From Pimelobacter sp. (GTDB taxonomy: Bacteria > Actinomycetota > Actinomycetes > Propionibacteriales > Nocardioidaceae), in the NCBI GenBank assembly GCA_002698575.1, contig NZZG01000084.1:1-64000 (forward strand): a stretch of DNA of 64,000 nt. The letters run 5' to 3'. A program made the translations under genes and the position numbers. How positions within the stretch are numbered: position 1 is the first letter of the stretch; each line of letters starts with the position of its first letter. Positions 56,714 to 64,000 of the stretch are shown here, piece by piece. Below the pieces are notes generated by a model. The model did not search any database and was not told the DNA's origin. It worked only from the letters and a program-made list of their open reading frames with translations.

Positions 56714-58117
56714 ATGTCCGACATGAGTGCTGCCCCCGCCGTCCCCGACGCCCCCCGGCTCGCCGAGACCTACGCCGAGGTCGAGGACGCGCTGCTCTCC
56801 CGCTGGCCGGAGAGCAGGCTGGAGCCGTCCCTGGACCGGATCCGGGCATTCTGCGAGGTGCTCGGCGACCCGCAACACTCCTTCCGCTCGATCCACCTGA
56901 CCGGCACCAACGGCAAGACGTCGACGTCGCGGATGATCGACACCCTGCTGCGCGCCCTCGAGCTGCGCACGGGTCGTTTCACCTCGCCGCACGTCGAGCG
57001 GATGAGCGAGCGGATCAGCATCGACGGCGAGCCGCTGGGCGACGAGGAGTTCGTGCGCGCCTTCAACGACGTGGCCCCCTACACGCACCTCGTCGACAGC
57101 GACCAGCCCTTCCCGCTGTCGTTCTTCGAGACGGTCGTCGCGATGGCCTACGCCGCCTTCGCCGACGCTCCCGTCGACGTCGCGGTCGTCGAGGTCGGCA
57201 TGGGAGGCACCTGGGACGCCACCAACGTGATCGATGCCGACGTGGCCGTCGTGCTGCCCGTGTCCGTCGACCACACGTCGTACCTCGGCGAGAACCCGGG
57301 GGCGATCGCCCGCGAGAAGGCCGGGATCATCAAGCCCGACTCGATCGTCGTGATGGCCGAGCAGCCCCTCGACGCCGCCACGGTGCTGCTGGAGCGAGCC
57401 CAGGAGGTCGGCGCCACGGTGGCGCGCGAGGGTCTCGAGTTCGGCGTGGTCTCGCGCGTCGCAGCCGTCGGCGGCCAGGTGGTCACCCTCCAGGGCCTGC
57501 GCGGGCGCTACGACGAGGTCTTCCTGCCGCTCTTCGGTGCCCACCAGGCGCAGAACGCCGCCGTGGCGCTGGCCGCCGTGGAGGCCTTCGCCGGCGACGC
57601 TGAGCTCGACGACGAGCTGGTGCGCGCCGCCTTCGCCGAGGTCACCTCGCCCGGTCGGCTCGAGGTGATCCGTCGTAGCCCGACGATCGTGCTCGACGCG
57701 GCCCACAACCCGGCCGGAGCCCGGGCGACCGCTGCGGCCCTGGAGGACTCCTTCCAGTTCGCACCGCTGATCGGGGTCGTGGGCGTGATGGCGGACAAGG
57801 ACCACGAGGGGGTGCTGGCCGCCTTCGAGCCCCACCTGGCGCACGTCATCTGCACCCAGAGCTCCACCGAGCGTGCCCTACCCGCACAGGCGCTCGCCGA
57901 GGCGGCGCTGGACGTCTTCGACGAGGACCGGGTCACCGTGGTCCCGGACCTCGCCGCCGCCATCGAGGCCGCCGCCACGCTCGCCGAGGCGGGCGAGGCG
58001 TTCGGCAGCCCGCTGGGCTCCGGAGCCGTGCTGGTCACCGGTTCGGTCGTCACGGTCGGCGAGGCCCGCTCCCTGCTGACCCGGGGCAGGTCAGGCGCGC
58101 GGGACGCGCAGTCGTGA
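56714..58117 (+). CDS. folC: Folylpolyglutamate synthase / dihydrofolate synthase
   Basis: The 467-aa Mur-ligase-fold enzyme adds glutamates to folates. The ATP loop is HLTGTNGKTSTSRMID (near residue 63-78), followed by GRFTSPHVERMSERISIDG, VVEVGMGGTWDATNV and the C-terminal VLDAAHNPAGARATAAAL. A TAGACT box lies 10 nt before ATG 56714. It overlaps the DUF4233 gene by GTGA. The usual actinobacterial order valS-folC is here interrupted by a GNAT gene and a dehydrogenase operon. Confidence 0.96.
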   Translation: MSDMSAAPAVPDAPRLAETYAEVEDALLSRWPESRLEPSLDRIRAFCEVLGDPQHSFRSIHLTGTNGKTSTSRMIDTLLRALELRTGRFTSPHVERMSERISIDGEPLGDEEFVRAFNDVAPYTHLVDSDQPFPLSFFETVVAMAYAAFADAPVDVAVVEVGMGGTWDATNVIDADVAVVLPVSVDHTSYLGENPGAIAREKAGIIKPDSIVVMAEQPLDAATVLLERAQEVGATVAREGLEFGVVSRVAAVGGQVVTLQGLRGRYDEVFLPLFGAHQAQNAAVALAAVEAFAGDAELDDELVRAAFAEVTSPGRLEVIRRSPTIVLDAAHNPAGARATAAALEDSFQFAPLIGVVGVMADKDHEGVLAAFEPHLAHVICTQSSTERALPAQALAEAALDVFDEDRVTVVPDLAAAIEAAATLAEAGEAFGSPLGSGAVLVTGSVVTVGEARSLLTRGRSGARDAQS

Positions 58118-58485
58118 GCGAGCGCGAGCGGTCGCCGCGCCGCGGCATGTGCTCGGCCGTGCTCTTCCTCGAAGCGATCACCCTCGGTCTCAGCACCCCG
58201 GTGATGATCGCGGTCGCCGACGTCTCACCCGCCGTCGCGCTGCCGGTCGGGCTGGGGCTGGCCCTGCTCAGCATCGTGGCCTCGGGCCTGCTGCGGGCCG
58301 AGTGGGCCTACGGCCTGGGCTGGGCCATCCAGGGAGCCGCGGTCGTGCTCGGCTTCCTGGTCACCACGATGTTCTTCCTCGGGGCCGTCTTCGCCCTGCT
58401 GTGGGGCTCGGCCGACCTGCTCGGCCGCAAGATCGAGCGCGAGCGCGCCGAGGCCTACGCCCGCTTCGACGCCGAGCAGGCCTGA
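58114..58485 (+). CDS. DUF4233 membrane protein, folC partner
   Basis: The 123-aa protein has three to four membrane helices (residues 15-36, 43-60, 67-84, 88-103) and a charged C-terminal helix (GRKIERERAEAYARF). DUF4233 proteins follow folC in most actinobacteria; the function is unknown. Its GTG overlaps the folC stop. Confidence 0.85.
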   Translation: MSERERSPRRGMCSAVLFLEAITLGLSTPVMIAVADVSPAVALPVGLGLALLSIVASGLLRAEWAYGLGWAIQGAAVVLGFLVTTMFFLGAVFALLWGSADLLGRKIERERAEAYARFDAEQA

Positions 58486-58497
58486 GACCCGGACCGC

Positions 58498-59832
58498 TCA
58501 CCCGTCCTCGAGTCCGCGCGCCAGCGCGGCCAGGGCGGCGTCCAGCTCGGCGTCGGTGACACCGCCGAACCCCACGACGAGGCCGGTCAGCTCCGAGCTG
58601 CGGCAGTAGTCGGCGAGCAGGTTCACCTCGAAGCCGGCCCGGCGCGCGGCCGCCTGCGCGGCGAGCGCCCGGTCGTGGGGGAGCAGCCACGTCGAGTACA
58701 TCCCCGCCACCGGGCCGGCCGGGATCGCGTACGGCGTCAGGGCGGCCGAGACGCGCGGTGCGCGCTCGGCGTACACGCGACGGGCGGAGCGCACGACCTG
58801 GTCGACGTAGCCGTCGCGCAGCAGCGCGAGGAAGGCCCGCTGCACCGGCCAGGAGACGCCGTCGTGCCGCACCTCGCGGGCGCGGCAGATCGTCTCCAGC
58901 AGGGGTGCGGGTGCGAGGAGCCACCCGAGGCGGAGCGAGGGCGCCACCGACTTGGAGGCGGTGCCGAGGTAGGCGACGTGCTCACGGTCCAGGGAGGCCA
59001 GCGCCGGCACCGGGGCGACGTCGTAGCGGAACTCGGAGTCGTAGTCGTCCTCGACCACCACCGCTCCCGCTGCTCGCGCCCCGGCCAGCAGTCCGAGCCG
59101 CCGGTCGGCCGACATCACGTGGCCCAACGGGTGCTGGTGGGCGGGCGTGACGTAGGCGGCCGCGAGGCCGGCGAGAGACGTCAGCGGCTGCCCGGCCGGT
59201 ACGTCGTGCACCTCGCGGTGGGCCGAGCGCACGGTCTCGGCCGCGGCGCGGTAGCCGGGGTCCTCGACGGCGACCGGGCCCGGGGGCAGGGCGTCGAGGA
59301 GATGGCGCAACCCGTCGGTGGTGCCGCCGGTGATGAGCACCTCGTCGGGCTCGCACGGGACTCCACGGGTGCGGGTGAGCCGCTCGGCCAGGGCGCTGCG
59401 GAGGGCGAGCAGGCCGCGCGGGTCGTCGTACCCGCGCGGTGGGGTGGCCGCCGAGACCTCACGCCAGGCGCGGCGCCACCCGGCGCGGTGGCGGGGGTCG
59501 ATCCACGGGGTCCCCGTGTCGAGGCGGATCCGCGACGCGGTCGAGGTGGGGGACGCCTGCGGTCGAGGGCGCGCCACCGGTGCGGCCTCCGACCCGACGT
59601 AGGTGCCGGAGCCGCGACGCGCCTCGAGCCACCCCTCGGCGACCAGCTGCTCGTAGGCCTGCTCGGTGACCGAGCGGGAGACGCCGAGGTCGGCGGCCAG
59701 GGCCCGCGAGCTCGGGAGACGCGTCCCGCGGGTGAAGGTGCCGTCCTGGACGAGACGGCGGATCCGCTCGGAGAGCTGGCGTCCCAGGGGGACCGAGCTG
59801 TCACGATCGAGTCGGACCGGGAGGGTGGGCAT
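58498..59832 (-). CDS. MocR-type regulator (GntR winged helix + aminotransferase-like domain), PdxR-like
   Basis: The 444-aa protein has a GntR helix-turn-helix at residues 12-75 (LPSSRALAADLGVSRSVTEQAYEQL) linked to a fold-type I aminotransferase-like domain that binds pyridoxal phosphate. The lysine lies in TASKSVAPSLRLGWL, with PGYR and DYDSEFRYD earlier. PdxR proteins control vitamin B6 genes; other MocR members control amino-acid genes such as those for GABA. It is divergent from a pyridoxamine-oxidase-like gene across a 68-nt gap with a perfect palindrome, supporting a B6-related role. Confidence 0.88.
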   Translation of the reverse strand: MPTLPVRLDRDSSVPLGRQLSERIRRLVQDGTFTRGTRLPSSRALAADLGVSRSVTEQAYEQLVAEGWLEARRGSGTYVGSEAAPVARPRPQASPTSTASRIRLDTGTPWIDPRHRAGWRRAWREVSAATPPRGYDDPRGLLALRSALAERLTRTRGVPCEPDEVLITGGTTDGLRHLLDALPPGPVAVEDPGYRAAAETVRSAHREVHDVPAGQPLTSLAGLAAAYVTPAHQHPLGHVMSADRRLGLLAGARAAGAVVVEDDYDSEFRYDVAPVPALASLDREHVAYLGTASKSVAPSLRLGWLLAPAPLLETICRAREVRHDGVSWPVQRAFLALLRDGYVDQVVRSARRVYAERAPRVSAALTPYAIPAGPVAGMYSTWLLPHDRALAAQAAARRAGFEVNLLADYCRSSELTGLVVGFGGVTDAELDAALAALARGLEDG

Positions 59833-59859
59833 GAGTGTCCTGCTCGACTAGACGCCTTG

Positions 59860-59879
59860 TGGCCTGCTGGTGCAGGCCA
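59860..59879 (+). promoter_or_regulatory. Perfect palindrome in the MocR/flavoprotein intergenic gap
   Basis: TGGCCTGC-TGGT-GCAGGCCA is an exact 8-bp inverted repeat with a 4-bp centre. It lies in the only stretch between the divergent starts and overlaps the expected -35 (near 59866) of the rightward promoter. It is the best candidate for the MocR protein's binding site. Confidence 0.55.
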
Positions 59880-59888
59880 TTTTCCTGT

Positions 59889-59894
59889 CAGGAT
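59889..59894 (+). promoter_or_regulatory. Leaderless -10 of the flavoprotein gene
   Basis: CAGGAT ends 6 nt before GTG 59901 and selects this start over an earlier in-frame ATG at 59835 that would overlap the palindrome. Confidence 0.45.
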
Positions 59895-59900
59895 CGGCCC

Positions 59901-60605
59901 GTGTCCACACCCGCCCCGTCCCTCTCCCCGTCCCTCTCCCCGACCGAGCGCACCACGGTGCGCCGCGGCAGCAACCGCGTCGTCGCCGACCGGGCCGCGC
60001 TGCACGCCCTGCTCGACACCGCCCTGGTGGCCCACCTCGGCGTCGACGTGGGAGAGCACCCCGTCGTCCTGCCCGTGGCCTTCGCCGTGGATCCGGACGG
60101 CCCGGACGACTCCGGGACCCTCTACATCCACGGCTCTGTGGCGGCTCGCTGGCTCACCGCCTCGAGCACGACCACCGTGTGCGTCACCGTCACCGAGCTG
60201 GACGGCCTGGTCGCGGCGCGCTCGGGCTTCCACCACTCGATGAACTACCGCTCCGCCGTCGTCATCGGCGCGGCCCGCCTGGTCGAGGACCCGGCGGAGA
60301 AGTCGCACGCGCTCTCGCTCACGGTCGACCACATGGTCCCCGGTCGCGCCGCGACCCTGCGTCCGCCCACCCGCAAGGAGCTGGCGGCGACGTCGGTGCT
60401 CGCCGTACCGCTGCGCGAGGCGTCGATGAAGCAGCGCGACGGCGACCCCGTGGACGAGCCCGAGGACGTCGAGGCGGCGGCGTGGGCCGGTGTCATCCCG
60501 GTACGACGCGTGGCCGGTGCGCCGCTGTCGGCCCGCGACTCCCACGACCAGGTGCCGGCCGACGTGACCGCCCGGGCGGTGGGGCTGTCCGACGCCATAG
60601 GCTGA
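59901..60605 (+). CDS. Pyridoxamine 5'-phosphate oxidase-family flavin-binding protein
   Basis: The 234-aa protein has the split-barrel FMN-binding fold. After a Ser/Pro-rich start, VVADRAALHALLDTALVAHLGV, HPVVLPVAFAV, LYIHGSVAARWL and VCVTVTELDGLVAARSGFHHSMNYRSAVVIG follow the family pattern. It resembles NimA-like or F420/FMN-binding members more than PdxH itself, so true pyridoxamine-phosphate oxidase activity is not certain. It diverges from a MocR-type regulator and its end overlaps the ndk promoter. Confidence 0.82.
   Translation: MSTPAPSLSPSLSPTERTTVRRGSNRVVADRAALHALLDTALVAHLGVDVGEHPVVLPVAFAVDPDGPDDSGTLYIHGSVAARWLTASSTTTVCVTVTELDGLVAARSGFHHSMNYRSAVVIGAARLVEDPAEKSHALSLTVDHMVPGRAATLRPPTRKELAATSVLAVPLREASMKQRDGDPVDEPEDVEAAAWAGVIPVRRVAGAPLSARDSHDQVPADVTARAVGLSDAIG
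60598..60603 (+). promoter_or_regulatory. Leaderless -10 of ndk
   Basis: TAGGCT lies inside the last codons of the preceding gene and is followed by 7 nt and ATG 60611. ndk therefore has its own promoter despite the 5-nt intergenic distance. Confidence 0.55.
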
Positions 60606-60610
60606 TCACC

Positions 60611-61018
60611 ATGACCCAGCGCACTCTCGTCCTGCTCAAGCCCGACACCGTCCGTCGGGGACTCGTGGGGGAGGTGCTGTCGCGCTTCGAGGCCAAGGGG
60701 CTCTCGATCGTGGCGATGGAGCACCGCACCATCGACGGCGACCTGGCCGACGCGCACTACGCCGAGCACGTCGAGCGCGACTTCTACCCGCCGCTGCGGG
60801 CCTTCGCCACCAGCGGACCGCTGGTGGCGCTGGTGCTGGAGGGCGACGAGGCGATCGACGTCGTGCGCGCCATCAACGGCGCGACCGACGGCCGCAAGGC
60901 GGCCCCCGGCACCATCCGCGGCGACCTGTCGCTGTCCAACCGCGAGAACCTCGTGCACGCCTCCGACTCCGAGGAGTCGTCGGCGCGCGAGATCGGGCTG
61001 TGGTTCCCGGGGCTCTGA
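60611..61018 (+). CDS. ndk: Nucleoside-diphosphate kinase
   Basis: The 135-aa enzyme balances nucleoside triphosphates. RTLVLLKPDTVRRGLVGEV begins the fold, and the phosphohistidine is in the conserved segment NLVHASDSEESSAREI (His about residue 115). The length is standard. In actinobacteria it lies between folC-DUF4233 and mreB, as here with additions on both sides. Confidence 0.97.
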   Translation: MTQRTLVLLKPDTVRRGLVGEVLSRFEAKGLSIVAMEHRTIDGDLADAHYAEHVERDFYPPLRAFATSGPLVALVLEGDEAIDVVRAINGATDGRKAAPGTIRGDLSLSNRENLVHASDSEESSAREIGLWFPGL

Positions 61019-61165
61019 CAGCCCCCTGCCAGGACCCGCCACCGTGACGTGAGGGTGCGCTGAGTCGGGCCACGAGTCGCCCACAGGGACCAGCGGGCCG
61101 GCGTTCCTGCACAGTCGCGTCCGGCGCCGGTGTCGGGGTCGGTCGGACCCGGGCACGGTCGGTGC

Positions 61166-61522
61166 ATGCACACCGACGCGCACCGCACGACCGGTCCACC
61201 CACCACCCCGTCGGCTCCCGAGATGGCCATGGTCCCCACGTCGGTGGGGCGTGCCTCCCGGGAGTGGGACGAGCAGCACGTCGACCTGCGGGCCGCCGCG
61301 GGCCAGGTCGCCGAGGCCTCGACGGCGGGCTTCACCCCTCCGGTCGCCCACGCGGCGGCAGCCTTTCTCGATGCCTGGACCGCTCACACGGCCGCGATCG
61401 CCCAGGGCTGCGAGGTGCAGGCCGACGCGATGCGTGCGGCGATCACCGACTGGCTCGACAGGGACGCAGGGAGCGCGGCCCGGGGCTGGGCGCTGCTCGG
61501 CTTCGTGGAGGAGCTGCGATGA
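61166..61522 (+). CDS. Small helical protein, WXG100-like, coupled to a DUF1023 hydrolase
   Basis: The 118-aa product has a flexible Thr/Pro-rich start and two Ala-rich amphipathic helices (VDLRAAAGQVAEASTAGF; AAAAFLDAWTAHTAAIAQGC) plus a third (ADAMRAAITDWLDRDAG). Size and helical content resemble ESX/WXG100-type proteins, though a clear WXG turn is not present. Its stop overlaps the next start (ATGA). Such small helical proteins often precede DUF1023 hydrolases in actinobacteria and may be secreted with them by a type VII-like route. Inferred, not shown. Confidence 0.55.
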   Translation: MHTDAHRTTGPPTTPSAPEMAMVPTSVGRASREWDEQHVDLRAAAGQVAEASTAGFTPPVAHAAAAFLDAWTAHTAAIAQGCEVQADAMRAAITDWLDRDAGSAARGWALLGFVEELR

Positions 61523-63303
61523 CGGCCCCCCAGGGCGCAGGCGTGCCGCTCCCGGACCCGCCCAGCGTGATGCCGGCCTACGCGGCCCGCGCCGCGCTCG
61601 TGGATGACTGCTGTACCTCCCTGCGAGCGGCGTGCGCCCGCCTCGACGACCTCGGCACCTTCACCTCGGGTCCCGCCCGGCTGGACGACTGGGTCGGAAG
61701 CAGCGGGGACGTCTACCGGCTTCGCACACGTGCGCTGGGGAGGCGGGCCGAGGCCATGTCGCTGGCCCTGCGGCGCGTGGCCGCGCGGGTCGAGGACCAT
61801 GCCGAGACCCTCGCCGACCTCGGTGTCCTGCACGCCGACCTGGTCACGAGGAGCACCTCGCTGGCCGGGGGGATCGAGGTGCTGCGGCGCGACGTCGCGC
61901 GCGCCACGCCGGCCGGCCTCGCCTCCCTCGGACCGGTCCTGCACGCCAGGTCCGTGGCGCTGCGCGCGAGCATCGCCGACTACGAGCACGACCGACGGCG
62001 CTGGCTGCACCGGCTGTTCGAGGAGGAGCAGGCGATGGTCGCCGCGTTCGAGAGGCTCCACTCGATGCGCCAGGTCCGGGACCGTTTCGCCGGGGTGCCG
62101 GACCCGGCCGACCGAGCCCTGCGCGACCTGCCCGCGGTGGGCAGCCCGCCCCGCGAGGCCCTCGCCTGGTGGCGCTCGCTCTCCCCGGCCGAGCGAGCCG
62201 CCCTCCTGGTGGCCGCGCCGGGGGTGCTCGGCAACCGCGACGGGCTCCCGGTGCGGGTGCGCCACCGGGCCAACGAGGTGCGGCTCGAGCGCGACCTGGC
62301 CGGGCTCAGGTCCTTGCGGGAGCGCGGCGACCTCACCGACCGCGAGAAGCAGGTGCTGCGCAACGCCGAGGCAGCAGCCGCCGCGCGCGACGAGGCCGAG
62401 CAGACCCGGGACCCGCAGACCGGTGAGCCGGTCCCGGTCCGCCTGCTGCTCTACGACCCCACCGCCTTCGGCGGCGACGGTGCCGTCGCGCTCAGCGTCG
62501 GGGACCCCGACATCGCCGACGACATCTCCGTCCTGGTGCCCGGCCTGGGCACGGACGGGGCCGACATCCCCGGCCTGACCGCACACGCCACGTCCGTCTA
62601 CGAGGCCGCACGCGACGCCGACCCGGGCGCGTCGCACGCCTCGATCGCGTGGATCGGCTACGACGCCCCCGACAACATCCCGGTCCGCGACGGGCTGGCG
62701 GCGGACGCCGCCGGCGTGGTCCGGGAGGACCTCGCCGAGCGGGGTGGCGCCGCCCTCGCCGAGGCGGTCGATGGCCTCAGAGCCTCCCGGGAGGGAGAAC
62801 CCGCCGACATCACCGTGATCGGGCACAGCTACGGCTCCACCACGGCGGGGCACGCCGCCCACGACCAGGGGCTCGCGACCGACGACCTGGTCTTCGTCGG
62901 CAGCCCGGGCGTCGGCGGCGGGGTCGACGACACCGCCGACCTCGGCATGTCGTCGCAGCACGTCTGGGCGGCAGCGAACAGCCACGACGTCGTGCCCCAC
63001 CTGGCCGACCGGGGCTCGATCGACCTGGGCCTCCTGGGTGGCATCGGGCTCGGCAACGACCCGGCGGAGGACGACTTCGGTGCGATCCGCTTCCAGGCCG
63101 AGTCGGGCAGCGGCTCGGAGACCGGCGCTCACTCGGGCTACTTCGAGGACGGCTCGGAGTCGCTCGACAACCTCGCCCACATCGTGACCGGCCAGTACGG
63201 GCTCGTCGACCGGGCGCCGGGGGTCACCGACCCCTGGTGGGGCCCGCCGAGGGACCCGGAGCTCGGCCGGAGCCCGCGCCCGGGATCGAGCCGCGCCGCG
63301 TGA
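61519..63303 (+). CDS. DUF1023 alpha/beta hydrolase with helical N-terminal half
   Basis: The 594-aa protein has an N-terminal helical region (about 1-330) with heptad-like stretches (RRVAARVEDHAETLADLGVLH) that resembles type VII substrate domains. A DUF1023 hydrolase domain follows from about residue 310: ADDISVLVPGLGTDG, the nucleophile Ser in VIGHSYGSTTAGHAA (about 436), DDLVFVGSPGVG, and His in NSHDVVPHL. No signal peptide is visible. The Ser-His-Asp pattern predicts an esterase or lipase. It is translationally coupled to the small helical protein upstream, which suggests a shared export or complex. Confidence 0.78.
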   Translation: MTAPQGAGVPLPDPPSVMPAYAARAALVDDCCTSLRAACARLDDLGTFTSGPARLDDWVGSSGDVYRLRTRALGRRAEAMSLALRRVAARVEDHAETLADLGVLHADLVTRSTSLAGGIEVLRRDVARATPAGLASLGPVLHARSVALRASIADYEHDRRRWLHRLFEEEQAMVAAFERLHSMRQVRDRFAGVPDPADRALRDLPAVGSPPREALAWWRSLSPAERAALLVAAPGVLGNRDGLPVRVRHRANEVRLERDLAGLRSLRERGDLTDREKQVLRNAEAAAAARDEAEQTRDPQTGEPVPVRLLLYDPTAFGGDGAVALSVGDPDIADDISVLVPGLGTDGADIPGLTAHATSVYEAARDADPGASHASIAWIGYDAPDNIPVRDGLAADAAGVVREDLAERGGAALAEAVDGLRASREGEPADITVIGHSYGSTTAGHAAHDQGLATDDLVFVGSPGVGGGVDDTADLGMSSQHVWAAANSHDVVPHLADRGSIDLGLLGGIGLGNDPAEDDFGAIRFQAESGSGSETGAHSGYFEDGSESLDNLAHIVTGQYGLVDRAPGVTDPWWGPPRDPELGRSPRPGSSRAA

Positions 63304-63437
63304 GCAGGTGAGTCGACACGACGGGTGCGGCGTGCCTGCGCCGAAATCCGGCCGCCCCTTCCTACGCTCGCTACCGGGACCCGCGGAATCACGCGCTCGC
63401 GGCCCCACCTTCCCCGGTCAATGCGCGTGAGCAGTGA

Positions 63438-64000
<563 letters not shown>

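Overview
The window is very GC-rich with strong C/G bias at third codon positions, and its gene content is actinobacterial: a DesA3-like desaturase with its reductase partner, an Eis-type acetyltransferase, LigD-polymerase and LigC paralogues, paired clpP1-clpP2, folC followed by a DUF4233 gene, a class E/F sortase and an RpiB of the Glu-base type. Together with the intergenic repeat style, this suggests the Nocardioidaceae (Nocardioides-like). That placement is an inference from gene content, not a phylogeny. I see no insertion sequence, prophage or CRISPR array. Two conserved housekeeping blocks (glmU-prs-rplY-pth, and tig-clpP1-clpP2-clpX-valS-folC-ndk-mreB) form the backbone, and accessory genes sit in the gaps.

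Region 1 (1-13.7 kb): the end of an unknown gene, msrB, a reductase-desaturase lipid operon with a palindromic operator, an Eis-like acetyltransferase diverging from a stand-alone LigD-type polymerase, a sulfotransferase, and a tight reverse operon (LigC-like ligase, UspA-like protein, unknown protein, glycosyltransferase-Stealth fusion). A winged-helix/HTH regulator diverges from that operon. Region 2 (13.7-18.9 kb): an atypical tRNA-Gln-like gene, a 1374-residue secreted protein ending in calcium-binding RTX repeats, and a sortase.

Region 3 (19.0-29.6 kb): glmU and prs, then rplY and pth. Between them lies an inserted three-gene cassette: a secreted coiled-coil protein, a periplasmic-binding-type lipoprotein and a transmembrane Ser/Thr kinase. 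It looks like one envelope-sensing unit. Region 4 (29.56-41.2 kb): an exopolysaccharide locus with a priming sugar transferase, lipoprotein, two GT4 glycosyltransferases, a large propeller/PA14/Ig-like surface protein, and a flippase fused to a ParB-like domain. It is preceded by an array of about nine 11-bp direct repeats resembling a PHO box, and by a good promoter.

Region 5 (41.4-51.2 kb): esterase, rpiB, a Nei-type glycosylase, a SpoIIE phosphatase, tRNA-Gly and tRNA-Pro, trigger factor, a lipase-like hydrolase, an SRPBCC protein and clpP1-clpP2-clpX. Region 6 (51.2-64 kb): a repeat-rich convergent gap, valS, a GNAT, an alcohol dehydrogenase/DUF4334 operon with a KstR-like box, folC-DUF4233, a MocR-type regulator diverging from a flavin-binding oxidase-like gene over a perfect palindrome, ndk, a small helical protein coupled to a DUF1023 hydrolase, and the start of mreB.

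Many genes start 6-7 nt after a TANNNT-like -10 box, which points to widespread leaderless transcription. I used that spacing to choose several start codons.
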